Shown here: one piece after another, positions 29,652-38,142 of the stretch
Layout of the letters: each line of letters opens with the position of its first letter
Numbering within the stretch: position 1 is the first letter of the stretch
Source of the DNA: an uncultured Clostridia bacterium
Lineage (GTDB): Bacteria > Bacillota > Clostridia > TANB77 > CAG-508
Length of the DNA stretch: 39,439 bases
Direction of reading: 5' to 3'
NCBI GenBank assembly: GCA_934154515.1
Contig: CAKPGD010000005.1
Location: 1 to 39,439, forward strand
Program-made: the position numbers and the translations under genes
Notes under the pieces: model-generated
Seen by the model: only the letters and a program-made list of their open reading frames with translations
What the model was told of the DNA's origin: nothing
Database searches by the model: none

Positions 29652-31433
29652 ATGAATTCAAAAGAAAAGAAAACAAAAATAAGTTTTAATGTCTTAGCAA
29701 TAATATGTATAATAATACTTTGCTTTGCAGTATCACCAAAAACATTGCAAAATGACACATTCTATACTATAAGAATAGGGGAATTAATAGTAAATAATGG
29801 TATAGATATGACAGAACATTTTTCATGGCACCAAGATTTAAAATATACATATCCACATTGGTTATATGACGTTGGAATTTATGAAATATACCATTTAGGA
29901 GAAATGACAGGAATACAAGATGGTGGAATGCTATTCATATATGCTTCAACAATAATACTTGCAAGCATACTAGGAATAGTAATATATTTAATAAATAAAA
30001 AACTAACAAAAAATCAACTAATATCATTTTTTATAACACTATTTGAAATATATTTATTAAAAGACTTCATAGCTGCAAGAGCACAACTAGTAACATACAT
30101 ACTATTTGCTCTAACAATACTATGTATAGAAAGTTTCTTAGAAAGTAAGAAAAAAAGATATTTAATAGGATTAGTATTAATATCTTTAATTATGGCAAAT
30201 GTGCATGTAGCAGTATGGCCATTCTTCTTTGTAGTATTCTTACCATATATTGCAGAATATATAATTGCAACAATTACAGAAAAACATATAATACAAAGAT
30301 TTATAGTATTTAACAAGAAAGATGCACTAAAAGATTTTGAAAAAGAGCTTAATAAAATAGATTCAAAAATAGAAGAAAATAAAGAAAATGAAGAGCAAGT
30401 AAAAAAATTAAAAGCAAAAAGAGAAAAGATAATAGCAAAGATAACAAAAATAAAAAATGAAATACCAGATGAAGAAGAAAAACTAGAAAAAATAAAAGAA
30501 AAAACAGCTAAAATGAGGGAAAAACCTTATAGAATAAAAGTAACAAAAAACAGTGCAGTGAAATGGCTAATATTAGTAATGATAATATGTGCACTTGTAG
30601 GTTTATTAACACCATTAGGAGATACACCATACACATATCTAGTAAAAACAATGAAAGGAAATACAACACAAAGCATAAGCGAACACCAACCACTTACACT
30701 ATATAATGAAAAAGACACAATGTTTGTACTTGCAATATTCTTAATAATATTAATATTTACAGACACAAAAATAAAACTAAGTGACCTATTCATGCTAGCA
30801 GGAATGGTATATTTAATATTCATGTCTAGAAGACAAGTATCACTATTAATATTAATATGTGGATTTATATTTGCAAAATTAGTAACACAATTAGCAGAAA
30901 AATATGACCCAGATGGATGTCAAAACTTTGAAAAATTCATGACTACAATAATAGGAAAAGTATGCACACTAGTAGTAATATTACTAGTAGCATTTGCAAT
31001 ATACAAACCAAAAATTAATACACAATATATAAATTCTGCAACATATCCAGTACAGGCATGTGATTGGATATTAGAAAACATAGACGTAAAAGATACAGAA
31101 AATGTAAGATTTTATAATGAATACAATTACGGAAGTTACTTATTATATAGAGGAATACCTGTATTTATAGACTCAAGAGCAGATTTATATGCACCAGAAT
31201 TTAATGAAACAGTAAATGAAAATGGAGAAAAAGAAAGTAGAAATATATTCTCAGACTATATAAATACATCAACAATAGGAACATATTACGAAAATACTAT
31301 GGAAAAATATAATATAACACATGTGATACTAACAAAAAAATCAAAATTAAATATGTTCATATCAAGAGATAGCTCATATAGAGAATTATACTCAGATGAC
31401 AATTTCGTAATTTATGAGAGATTAGAAAAATAA
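29652..31433 (+). CDS. Polytopic membrane protein, possibly GT-C glycosyltransferase
   Basis: 593 residues with roughly ten transmembrane helices (for example NVLAIICIIILCFAVS at the N-terminus, ASTIILASILGIVIYLI, LIGLVLISLIMANVHVAVWP). The first loop, DTFYTIRIGELIVNNGIDM then H-F-S-W-H, resembles the Asp-containing first loop of GT-C lipid-linked glycosyltransferases, which is the best guess for function. A charged coiled coil of about 75 residues (LKDFEKELNKIDSKIEENKE...) interrupts the helices, and the last 110 residues are an extracytoplasmic domain (RFYNEYNYGSYLLYRGIPVF, IDSRADLYAPEF). GTGAGG precedes the ATG. It may act in surface glycan assembly with tagO nearby. Unproven. Confidence 0.65.
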   Translation: MNSKEKKTKISFNVLAIICIIILCFAVSPKTLQNDTFYTIRIGELIVNNGIDMTEHFSWHQDLKYTYPHWLYDVGIYEIYHLGEMTGIQDGGMLFIYASTIILASILGIVIYLINKKLTKNQLISFFITLFEIYLLKDFIAARAQLVTYILFALTILCIESFLESKKKRYLIGLVLISLIMANVHVAVWPFFFVVFLPYIAEYIIATITEKHIIQRFIVFNKKDALKDFEKELNKIDSKIEENKENEEQVKKLKAKREKIIAKITKIKNEIPDEEEKLEKIKEKTAKMREKPYRIKVTKNSAVKWLILVMIICALVGLLTPLGDTPYTYLVKTMKGNTTQSISEHQPLTLYNEKDTMFVLAIFLIILIFTDTKIKLSDLFMLAGMVYLIFMSRRQVSLLILICGFIFAKLVTQLAEKYDPDGCQNFEKFMTTIIGKVCTLVVILLVAFAIYKPKINTQYINSATYPVQACDWILENIDVKDTENVRFYNEYNYGSYLLYRGIPVFIDSRADLYAPEFNETVNENGEKESRNIFSDYINTSTIGTYYENTMEKYNITHVILTKKSKLNMFISRDSSYRELYSDDNFVIYERLEK

Positions 31434-31448
31434 AATATAATGTTTGAA

Positions 31449-31518
31449 AAATTATGTAAAAAAATTACTACAAAAAAGACATAAAAATATTGTTAAAAAG
31501 TAAGTATTCTTATAAAAT
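31449..31518 (+). promoter_or_regulatory. Conserved upstream region and promoter, pilin-like gene 1
   Basis: TTGTTA (31490-31495), a 17-bp spacer and TAAAAT (31513-31518), preceded by a region beginning ATTATGTAAAAA that is closely conserved upstream of the second pilin-like gene (38341-38408). Confidence 0.65.
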
Positions 31519-31558
31519 CATAAAAGAATATAAAATATAAACAAAAGAAGGGGAAAAT

Positions 31559-33034
31559 ATGGACAAAAGCAAATTAAAAAGCGAAAAAGCAATAACACTA
31601 ATAGCACTAGTAGTAACAATAGTAGTATTAATAATATTAGCAGGGGTTGCAATAAATGTAACGCTAGGAGAAAACGGAATAATCAACAAAGCAAGAGAAG
31701 CAAAAAGAAAACAACTAGAAGCAGAATACAAAGAAAAAATTGGAACAGAATTATTAGCGGCACAAGTAGATGCAATAGCAAGAAATGAAGAATTAGAAGA
31801 CGAGCAAATAAAAGATATAATTTCAAACTATGGGGAATTACAAGATGACGGAGATACAATAAAAATAAAAGATAAGGATATACAGTTAAGTTTATCAGAT
31901 ATATATACAGGAACAACAACTACAAGTGGAAGTTACACAGAAAATAAAGCAAAAATAGCTCTTTTAGAAAGCCAAGTAAAAAGACTACAAGAACAATTAG
32001 AAAACAGTAAGCTTTCAGGAGATGAAAAAGATGCAAAAATACTAGATTTAAATAATAAAATTACAGAATTAGAAAATAATTTAAGCTCATTAAAGCTAAA
32101 AGTTGTAACTGCAATTAAAAAAGTTGGAGGAAAAGTAACAATGGACTCAACAGATGATGAAATTGCAAAAGCAATTGAAAGCTTACAAGAAATTATTTCA
32201 ACAGATACATTAGCAAAGGGGTCAAGTTGGAGCTTTTCTAAAGTTGGAGAAAATGAGTTTACATGCGAATACGAAGGAGTATATTTAATTGAACTTAATG
32301 GAGCACAAGGTGGTGCTATTGGAGGAAAAGGAACATATACTAAAGCATATGTATTCTTAAATAAAGGAGATAAATTAAACATCACGGTTGGAGGATATGA
32401 TGGAACAAATGGCGGTGGAACAGCCTCAAGCAATGGAAACAATGGAGGAGGAGCTACATCAGCATATTTAGGAAATATAGAACTTTTAACAGCAGGTGGA
32501 GGAGCAGGATATAGTTATAAAACTAATAGAACATGGCAAAGCAACCACGATACATCGGGAAATAGATATTACACAACTAATGATACAGGAAATATAAAAA
32601 CAGAAACAATAGGAACAACACCTACATCAAATGGAGTGTTAAAAAATGGAACAAATGGAACTACTAGTGATACTGGAGATGTAGTCACATGGTCTAAGTC
32701 AGAAAAATATACAAAGCCAGAGGCTGATGGATATGGTAATATAGTTGGAACATATTCAGGAACATTAACAACAACATACTATAAAAGAGATGTTATTATT
32801 AATGGTGGAGGTGGCGGTGGTCACTTCGGAGGAATAGCTGGAAGTGCTGGGACATCATATATTAATACAAGTAAATGTTTTAACTATGATACTAATACTT
32901 ATAAAAAAAGTAATATAGAGTATACGGGAACAAATGGAGGAAACGATTTTGTATCTTCAAATGTAACATACAATACACGTAGTAGTGATGGCGGAGCCCA
33001 AATCACATATTTATCATTCCGTATAGATCAATAA
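31559..33034 (+). CDS. Pilin-like surface protein with glycine-rich domain, 491 aa
   Basis: Residues 1-45 are a type IV prepilin-like N-terminus: basic leader KSEK, then AITLIALVVTIVVLIILAGV and a Glu-containing helix (GENGIINKAREAKRK). The usual Gly before the cleavage site is Ala. Residues about 125-175 are a coiled coil (IALLESQVKRLQEQLENSKL). Residues about 220-490 are a glycine-rich beta domain (YLIELNGAQGGAIGGKGTYT, LNITVGGYDGTNGGG, LLTAGGGAGY, INGGGGGGHFGG) resembling the ALK/LTK-type glycine-rich domain found in many secreted bacterial proteins. Probably an assembled or membrane-tethered surface binding protein. GAAGGGG precedes the ATG. Confidence 0.75.
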   Translation: MDKSKLKSEKAITLIALVVTIVVLIILAGVAINVTLGENGIINKAREAKRKQLEAEYKEKIGTELLAAQVDAIARNEELEDEQIKDIISNYGELQDDGDTIKIKDKDIQLSLSDIYTGTTTTSGSYTENKAKIALLESQVKRLQEQLENSKLSGDEKDAKILDLNNKITELENNLSSLKLKVVTAIKKVGGKVTMDSTDDEIAKAIESLQEIISTDTLAKGSSWSFSKVGENEFTCEYEGVYLIELNGAQGGAIGGKGTYTKAYVFLNKGDKLNITVGGYDGTNGGGTASSNGNNGGGATSAYLGNIELLTAGGGAGYSYKTNRTWQSNHDTSGNRYYTTNDTGNIKTETIGTTPTSNGVLKNGTNGTTSDTGDVVTWSKSEKYTKPEADGYGNIVGTYSGTLTTTYYKRDVIINGGGGGGHFGGIAGSAGTSYINTSKCFNYDTNTYKKSNIEYTGTNGGNDFVSSNVTYNTRSSDGGAQITYLSFRIDQ

Positions 33035-33050
33035 CAAAATAGGAAAAAAC

Positions 33051-33077
33051 AAACACCTTGCTTTTAGCAGGGTGTTT
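33051..33077 (+). terminator. Terminator after pilin-like gene 1
   Basis: AAACACCTTGC (33051-33061) pairs with GCAGGGTGTTT (33067-33077), then ATTGTATAATAAAG with a TATAAT. Nearly the same module as 29579-29605. Confidence 0.75.
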
Positions 33078-33175
33078 ATTGTATAATAAAGATATTGAAT
33101 AAAAATAGAGAAAAAAGAAGAATTCACACCTTTTGCAAATATGGCAAAACGATAGAGAAGGGAAAGATAATAAAG

Positions 33176-34096
33176 ATGAAGAAAAAAATAATAGTAAAAG
33201 AAAATGAGCAAAAACGTTTAGATGCATATATAAGTGAAAAATTACCAGAACTATCAAGAACGATGGTAAAAAAACTATTAGACGATGGAAAAATTTTAGT
33301 AAATGATAAAGCTCCAAAAGCATCATATAAGCCAGTAAAAAACGATAAAATAGAAATTGAAATAGAAGAACCAAAAGAAATAGAATTAAAAGCACAAGAA
33401 ATACCAATTCAAATTATATATGAAGATAACGATATAATAGTAGTAAACAAACCAAAAGGTTTAGTAGTACATCCAGCAAATGGAAACCCAGACGGAACAC
33501 TAGTAAATGCAATAATGGCAATATGCAAAGACAGCTTATCAGGAATAGGCGGAGAAATAAGACCAGGAATAGTTCATAGGCTAGATAAAGACACATCAGG
33601 CCTTTTAATAGTTGCCAAAAATGATAAAGCACATATTAATATGAGTGAACAAATAAAAGACAGAAAAGTAAAGAAAACATATATAGCACTAGTAAGAGGA
33701 ACAGTTCCCGAAAATGAAGCAACAATAAATATGCCAATAGGAAGAAGTACGAAAGATAGAAAAAAAATGGCAGTAGTGAAAAATGGGAAAGAAGCAGTAA
33801 CACATTTTAAAGTGATACAAAGATATGCAACTAGCAAAGGAACATATACTTTACTTGAAATAAAAATAGACACAGGAAGAACACATCAAATACGTGTACA
33901 TATGTCAGAAATAGGATATCCTGTAATAGGAGATGAAGTATATTCTAATGGAAAAAATGAATTTAATGTACATGGTCAATGCTTACATGCACAAAAATTA
34001 GAATTCAAACATCCAATAAAAGGAAAAGAAATGAAACTAGAAGCTCCATTACCAGAGTATTTTCAAAAAATATTAGAAGAACTAGAAAACAAGTAA
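33176..34096 (+). CDS. rluD: RluA-family 23S rRNA pseudouridine synthase (RluD-like)
   Basis: Isomerises uridine to pseudouridine in 23S rRNA. An S4 RNA-binding domain at about 5-60 (RLDAYISEKLPELSRTMVKK, GKILVNDKAPKASYKP), then VVNKPKGLVVHPANGNPDGT and the catalytic motif HRLDKDTSGLLIVAKND with the nucleophilic Asp, and DTGRTHQIRVHMSEIGYPV near the C-terminus. 306 residues, normal. The frame is open from 33095, but that extension is not conserved in the family. The start is placed at the ATG at 33176, though its Shine-Dalgarno (GAAGGGA) is somewhat distant. Confidence 0.92.
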   Translation: MKKKIIVKENEQKRLDAYISEKLPELSRTMVKKLLDDGKILVNDKAPKASYKPVKNDKIEIEIEEPKEIELKAQEIPIQIIYEDNDIIVVNKPKGLVVHPANGNPDGTLVNAIMAICKDSLSGIGGEIRPGIVHRLDKDTSGLLIVAKNDKAHINMSEQIKDRKVKKTYIALVRGTVPENEATINMPIGRSTKDRKKMAVVKNGKEAVTHFKVIQRYATSKGTYTLLEIKIDTGRTHQIRVHMSEIGYPVIGDEVYSNGKNEFNVHGQCLHAQKLEFKHPIKGKEMKLEAPLPEYFQKILEELENK

Positions 34097-34119
34097 TTTA
34101 ACAATAAAAGTAGCATATA

Positions 34120-34156
34120 GGTTTATAGGCAAAACCTTACTTAAAAACCTAAATAT
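34120..34156 (+). promoter_or_regulatory. Pseudoknot-like leader element, copy 1
   Basis: GGTTT / AAACC hairpin with loop ATAGG(C); the loop TAGG can pair with CCTA in the downstream A-rich tail, giving an H-type pseudoknot just before the RBS of the pseudouridine synthase gene at 34178. A second copy lies at 34952-34987. Confidence 0.45.
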
Positions 34157-34177
34157 AAAATAAGGAAATTTAATAAA

Positions 34178-34891
34178 ATGGAAGAAGAAAGACTTCAAAA
34201 ATATTTAGCAAACAATGGAATACTATCAAGAAGAAAAGCAGAAGAAGCAATACTTGCTGGAAAAGTAAAAGTAGATGGAAAAGTTATAACAGAACTTGGA
34301 ACAAAAGTAATACCAGGTAAAAATTTAGTAGAATACAACGGTGAAAAAGTAGAAAATAAAGAAGAAAAAGTATATGTATTGCTAAACAAGCCAATAGGAT
34401 ATGTAACAACTGTAAAAGACCAATTTAGTAGAGACATAGTAACAGATTTAGTAAAAGGAGTTAATATAAAATTGTTGCCAGTAGGAAGGCTAGATATGTA
34501 TACATCAGGAGCTTTAATACTAACAAATGATGGAGATTTTATCTATAAAGTAACACATCCAAAGCATGAAATAGAGAAAACTTATAATGCAACAGTAAAA
34601 GGAAAAATAACTGAAGAAGATGTCAAAAAGTTAAGAAGTGGTGTGGAAATAGATGATTATATAACAAAGCCAGCAGAAGTAAAAATATTAAAAATAGATC
34701 AAGAAAAATGTATTTCAAGATTACAAATAACAATACATGAAGGAAAAAATAGACAAGTAAGAAAAATGTGTGAAGCAGTAGGAAAAAAAGTACTAGCTTT
34801 ACATAGAGCAAAAATAGGAAAAATAACAGTAAAAGACTTAAAAATTGGAGAATGGAGATATTTAACTAAAAAAGAAATAGAACAATTTTAA
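34178..34891 (+). CDS. rluB: RsuA/RluB-family pseudouridine synthase
   Basis: An S4 domain at residues 3-60 (RLQKYLANNGILSRRKAEEA, GKVKVDGKVITELGTKV), the linker LLNKPIGYVTTVKD, the catalytic motif LLPVGRLDMYTSGALILTND with the conserved GRLD Asp, and a C-terminal HEGKNRQVRKMCEAVGKKV, which mark the RsuA/RluB/E/F class. 237 residues. Gram-positive homologues modify 23S rRNA (RluB). TAAGGAAAT precedes the ATG. The leader carries a pseudoknot-like element also found before the next gene. Confidence 0.93.
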   Translation: MEEERLQKYLANNGILSRRKAEEAILAGKVKVDGKVITELGTKVIPGKNLVEYNGEKVENKEEKVYVLLNKPIGYVTTVKDQFSRDIVTDLVKGVNIKLLPVGRLDMYTSGALILTNDGDFIYKVTHPKHEIEKTYNATVKGKITEEDVKKLRSGVEIDDYITKPAEVKILKIDQEKCISRLQITIHEGKNRQVRKMCEAVGKKVLALHRAKIGKITVKDLKIGEWRYLTKKEIEQF

Positions 34892-34951
34892 AGTTCATTT
34901 TTTGCATAAAATAAAACAAAAAGCAAACAATAAGATAAAAAGTGTTTTTTA

Positions 34952-34987
34952 TGGTTATAGGTAAAACCAAAAATAAAACCTAAATAT
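34952..34987 (+). promoter_or_regulatory. Pseudoknot-like leader element, copy 2
   Basis: GGTTATAGGTAAAACC followed by an A-rich stretch and AACCTAAATATA. It repeats the architecture and most bases of 34120-34156, again directly upstream of a Shine-Dalgarno. Confidence 0.45.
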
Positions 34988-35008
34988 ATTATGCAAGGAA
35001 TGAAAAAA

Positions 35009-35251
35009 ATGAAAGTATCTTGGATAAAATATGAAAAAGACGACAAAGATTTTAAAATGGCAGAAAGATTAGGATTAGACGTGTATAAAATACAAAATCC
35101 AGAAGAAATAGATAATAAAATGAAAGAGCTAATAAGCAACGACTGCAAAACAATAGTATTATCTAATGAAATAGCAGGCTTTTCAGAAGACATCATAAAA
35201 AAATATCAAAATAATAAAAATATAAATATAATTATTAGCACAAGAAAATAA
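35009..35251 (+). CDS. Small hypothetical protein, ATP-synthase-F-like fold, 80 aa
   Basis: The start is placed at the ATG at 35009, with AAGGAA at 34995-35000 and 8 nt spacing. Upstream in-frame ATGs at 34991 and 35000 overlap that site. The pattern of a short N-terminal part, NDCKTIVLSNEIAGFSEDII and a terminal strand INIIISTRK resembles the Rossmann-like subunit F family of V-type ATPases (alternating strand/helix, about 100 aa), but no other V-ATPase gene is nearby, so the family call is weak. It lies directly upstream of yyaC. Confidence 0.6.
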   Translation: MKVSWIKYEKDDKDFKMAERLGLDVYKIQNPEEIDNKMKELISNDCKTIVLSNEIAGFSEDIIKKYQNNKNINIIISTRK

Positions 35252-35307
35252 CTATTAAAGAATAAAAAATAAAAAATTGCATAACTTAAACTTAGGAGGA
35301 TATGCAA

Positions 35308-35862
35308 TTGCTAAAATATGAAAATATAGTAAGTGAAAATATAGAAGAAAATTTTATAAATGACTTTAAAAGAAAATTTTATAAAATAAAAGAAGAAAAC
35401 AAATATAATGAAGTTCTATTCTTATGTGTAGGAACAGATCGAATCACAGGAGACTGCTTTGGACCAATAGTAGGAACAAAACTTTCTAAAGAACTTGAAG
35501 AATATAACTTTTCAAATATAAATGTGTATGGAACATTAGAAAATCCACTAAACTATGAAAAAGTAGAAAAAATAATACAAAAAATTAATGAAAAAGTATG
35601 TTTAATAGTAATAGATGCTGCACTTTCAAAAAAAGAAAATATAGGGAAAATATTTGTTTCAAACCAAAAAACGATATTAGGTAAAGGTTTAAACAAAAAC
35701 AAGCTAGAAATAGGGGATATTAGTGTAAAAGCAGTAGTAGGAAAAGATTATAAAATACCACAGTATAACTTCAAAGTGCTACAAAACATATCATTAAACG
35801 CAGTAATAAGTTTATCAGAAATAGTTTCAAAAGGAATAATTAAAACAATAAAAGAAGTATAA
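35308..35862 (+). CDS. yyaC: YyaC family spore protein (DUF1256)
   Basis: A protein related to the germination protease GPR, found in spore formers. Signature VLFLCVGTDRITGDCFGPIVGTKL, then INVYGTLENPLNYEKV, LIVIDAALSKKENIG and the region GDISVKAVVGKDYKIP. Length about 184. The Shine-Dalgarno TAGGAGGA (35293-35300) is 1 nt from the ATG at 35302 but 7 nt from the TTG at 35308, so TTG is preferred. Its presence together with the SpoIVF-type pair just downstream marks this stretch as sporulation-related. Confidence 0.88.
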   Translation: MLKYENIVSENIEENFINDFKRKFYKIKEENKYNEVLFLCVGTDRITGDCFGPIVGTKLSKELEEYNFSNINVYGTLENPLNYEKVEKIIQKINEKVCLIVIDAALSKKENIGKIFVSNQKTILGKGLNKNKLEIGDISVKAVVGKDYKIPQYNFKVLQNISLNAVISLSEIVSKGIIKTIKEV

Positions 35863-35918
35863 ACAAACAATAAATGGGAAAAATCTATATAATAAATCTT
35901 AAAATGGAGGGTTATTAT

Positions 35919-36260
35919 ATGGATATAGAAAAAATGAAAAACATGGTAGTAATAAAGAACTTGCCTTCAAATATGATAGAAGAAGCGTTCATAGTATTAA
36001 AAGATAACGTAAAGGTACATACAGAGGAATTAGTAGGAAATAAGAAAGATAAAGAAAGCAAAAAAAGTACAGGAAAAGACTACGTTATAAAAGAAGCGGA
36101 ATTAATAATAGAAGAATATGCAACTAAATTAGAAAAAAATAAAAAAATGAACATACGAGAAAAAGTTAAATTAGAAGCAACCTGCAAAAAATTAAAATGT
36201 GCAACTTTATTTTTTGCAATAATTTCAATATTTAGTGTAGTAACACTATTAATAAAGTAA
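35919..36260 (+). CDS. Hypothetical tail-anchored protein, 113 aa
   Basis: GGAGG at 35906-35910 sets the start at the ATG at 35919 (frame open from 35874). The soluble N-terminal 90 residues are charged (IEKMKNMVVIKNLPSNMIEE, then KDYVIKEAELIIEEYATKLE), and the last about 20 residues form a membrane segment (CATLFFAIISIFSVVTLLI). The topology suggests a C-terminally anchored membrane protein facing the cytoplasm. No family is recognised. A terminator follows at 36260. Confidence 0.65.
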   Translation: MDIEKMKNMVVIKNLPSNMIEEAFIVLKDNVKVHTEELVGNKKDKESKKSTGKDYVIKEAELIIEEYATKLEKNKKMNIREKVKLEATCKKLKCATLFFAIISIFSVVTLLIK

Positions 36261-36288
36261 AGAACAGTAGAGATATTGTTCTTTTTTT
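36260..36288 (+). terminator. Terminator
   Basis: AAGAACA (36260-36266) pairs with TGTTCTT, followed by a T run ending about 36288. Confidence 0.8.
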
Positions 36289-36358
36289 GTGTGTCATAAA
36301 AAATATAAACAAGCATATACATTAACGAGTAAAATTGCAAAGGAAGAGAGGAAAAATA

Positions 36359-37348
36359 TTGGAAAGAGTAATAAGTTCAGAAGAAAGAATAAGACGAGCT
36401 GAAGAAATATACAATAGAAGAAAAATGCAGACAGGTGTAAGAATGCAAGCAAATGCAGTAAACAGAACAACAAACGATAAATATAAACTATATAAAAAGC
36501 TAATATTGCAAATAGCAATATGTTTTGTTTTATACTTCATATTTTATTTAATAAAAAATTCAAATTACATATTTTCAGAAAGTTTTATAAAAAAAACAAG
36601 AGAATTTTTAACATATGACATAAACTTTCAGAATGCATATAACACAGCAATAGAATACTATAATAACAATATAAAAACATATTTTACACTAGATACAGAA
36701 AAAGAAAATAATAATGAAAATGAAGGAGAAAAAAATGTAGAAAATCAATCAGAAGAAAATACAAATACAGAAGAAAGTAAAGGAGAAAATAACGAGAAAA
36801 ATGTAGAACAAAATGAAGAAACAAATAATCAAGAACAAGGAGGAATAGGTGGAGGAGAAGACGAAAATTTAGAAACACAAAATGAAAGTAAAGAAACAAA
36901 TTCAGAGCCAACAGTACAACTATCACAAATGCAAATAGATGCAAACGAAATAAAACAAAATTATAACTTAATATTACCACTTACAGGTTACACAGTAACT
37001 TCAAGATATGGCTCAAGAACACCAACAGACATAGTATCTGCAAACCATAAAGGAATAGACATTGGAGCAAATGAAGGAACAGTGTTCATAGCTGCAATGT
37101 CAGGAAAAGTAATAACAGCATCTGAAGAAGGTTCTTATGGAACACACTTATTTATACAAAATGGAGATATAATAACAGTGTATGCACATTGCAAAAAGTT
37201 ATATGTAAATGAAGGTGACGAAATAGTGCAAGGACAAAAATTAGGAGAAGTAGGTCAAACAGGAAATGCAACAGGTCCACACCTACATTTCGAAATAAGA
37301 AAAGATGGAAGAACAATAGACCCTGAATATATACTAACATTCGCATAA
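36359..37348 (+). CDS. Membrane-anchored M23 peptidase-like protein, SpoIVFA candidate
   Basis: The start is taken as TTG at 36359 with AGAGGA at 36346-36351; another TTG at 36335 lacks an SD. The cytoplasmic N-terminus is basic. One transmembrane helix lies at about 48-65 (LILQIAICFVLYFIFYLI). A long Glu/Asn-rich linker (about 115-190) leads to an M23 domain at about 205-325 (LPLTGYTVTSRYGSRTPTD, NHKGIDIGANEGT, TVYAHCKKLYVNEGDEIVQG, TGPHLHFEIRKDGR). The HxxxD and HxH metal ligands are intact, unlike inactive relatives. Directly upstream of an M50 protease, it matches the SpoIVFA partner that holds SpoIVFB inactive until sigma-K processing. SpoIIQ-type function is an alternative. Confidence 0.8.
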   Translation: MERVISSEERIRRAEEIYNRRKMQTGVRMQANAVNRTTNDKYKLYKKLILQIAICFVLYFIFYLIKNSNYIFSESFIKKTREFLTYDINFQNAYNTAIEYYNNNIKTYFTLDTEKENNNENEGEKNVENQSEENTNTEESKGENNEKNVEQNEETNNQEQGGIGGGEDENLETQNESKETNSEPTVQLSQMQIDANEIKQNYNLILPLTGYTVTSRYGSRTPTDIVSANHKGIDIGANEGTVFIAAMSGKVITASEEGSYGTHLFIQNGDIITVYAHCKKLYVNEGDEIVQGQKLGEVGQTGNATGPHLHFEIRKDGRTIDPEYILTFA

Positions 37349-37398
37349 AATATATAAAAAAGAGTTAATTAAGAAAACATTAGGAAGGTAAAACAAAA

Positions 37399-38046
37399 AT
37401 GAGAATAAGGTTAAACTTAAAAATCTTTATATTCATAATAATATTTGCCCTTACAAGGCAAATAAAGATATATGGAATATTAATGCTATTTGCATTCATT
37501 CACGAATTAGGGCATATGTTAATAGGAATACTATTAGGATTCAAACCAGAAAAACTAGAAATAATGCCATATGGTGTATCAGTTGGATTTAAGGTAAAAT
37601 GTGAAGACTATAATAAAAAGATAGGAAAGGGAAATTTACTATCTTTAAAAAAATTAATAATTGCAATGGCAGGACCATTCACCAATCTAATAATAACAAT
37701 AATATATTTATTATGCGATATGAAATTCATTGGAATAGAAAGAGAACTGGTTATATACTCAAATATATTAATAGGAATATTTAATTTAATTCCAATATAT
37801 CCACTAGATGGAGGAAGAATAGTAAAAGAAATTTTACATATAAAAGTAGGATTAGGAAAATCATATGAATATACAAATAAAATATCAAAAATAACAATAT
37901 GTATATTAACAGCTGTATGTAGTATAGTAATTCTTTATATAAAAAACATAGCAATACTAATAATACTTGTATATTTATGGTACTTAACAATTAATGAAAA
38001 TAAAAAATATGAGACAAAAAAGTTACTATGTTTGAAAGCTGAATAA
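37399..38046 (+). CDS. spoIVFB: Site-2 protease SpoIVFB (M50 family)
   Basis: An intramembrane metalloprotease of the kind that cleaves pro-sigma-K in the mother cell. The zinc motif HELGH (FAFIHELGHMLIGILLG) and the downstream NLIPIYPLDGGRI (NPxDGG-type, here Tyr-Pro-Leu-Asp-Gly-Gly) are intact. About six hydrophobic segments, 215 residues. AGGAAGG precedes the ATG. The gene directly upstream is the M23 SpoIVFA-like protein, giving the same A-B order as in Bacillus. No sigK is in this window. Confidence 0.88.
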   Translation: MRIRLNLKIFIFIIIFALTRQIKIYGILMLFAFIHELGHMLIGILLGFKPEKLEIMPYGVSVGFKVKCEDYNKKIGKGNLLSLKKLIIAMAGPFTNLIITIIYLLCDMKFIGIERELVIYSNILIGIFNLIPIYPLDGGRIVKEILHIKVGLGKSYEYTNKISKITICILTAVCSIVILYIKNIAILIILVYLWYLTINENKKYETKKLLCLKAE

Positions 38047-38056
38047 ACACAAATAA

Positions 38057-38095
38057 AACACTCATACAGTTTAGATTACCGTATGAGTGTTAAAA
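38057..38095 (+). terminator. Terminator after spoIVFB
   Basis: AACACTCATAC (38057-38067) pairs perfectly with GTATGAGTGTT (38081-38091). Confidence 0.8.
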
Positions 38096-38142
38096 TGAAT
38101 TAAAATATTTAACTCTTGTAAATTAGGCTATTCTTTAAATAT

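Noticed and set aside
33095..33175. 27-residue N-terminal extension of RluD
   Set aside because: It is not part of the S4 domain and overlaps the region just after the upstream terminator. The ATG at 33176 begins the conserved domain.
34120..34156. PreQ1-I riboswitch
   Set aside because: Only the pseudoknot layout is similar. The conserved loop and tail bases of preQ1-I are not matched, and the downstream genes are not queuosine genes.
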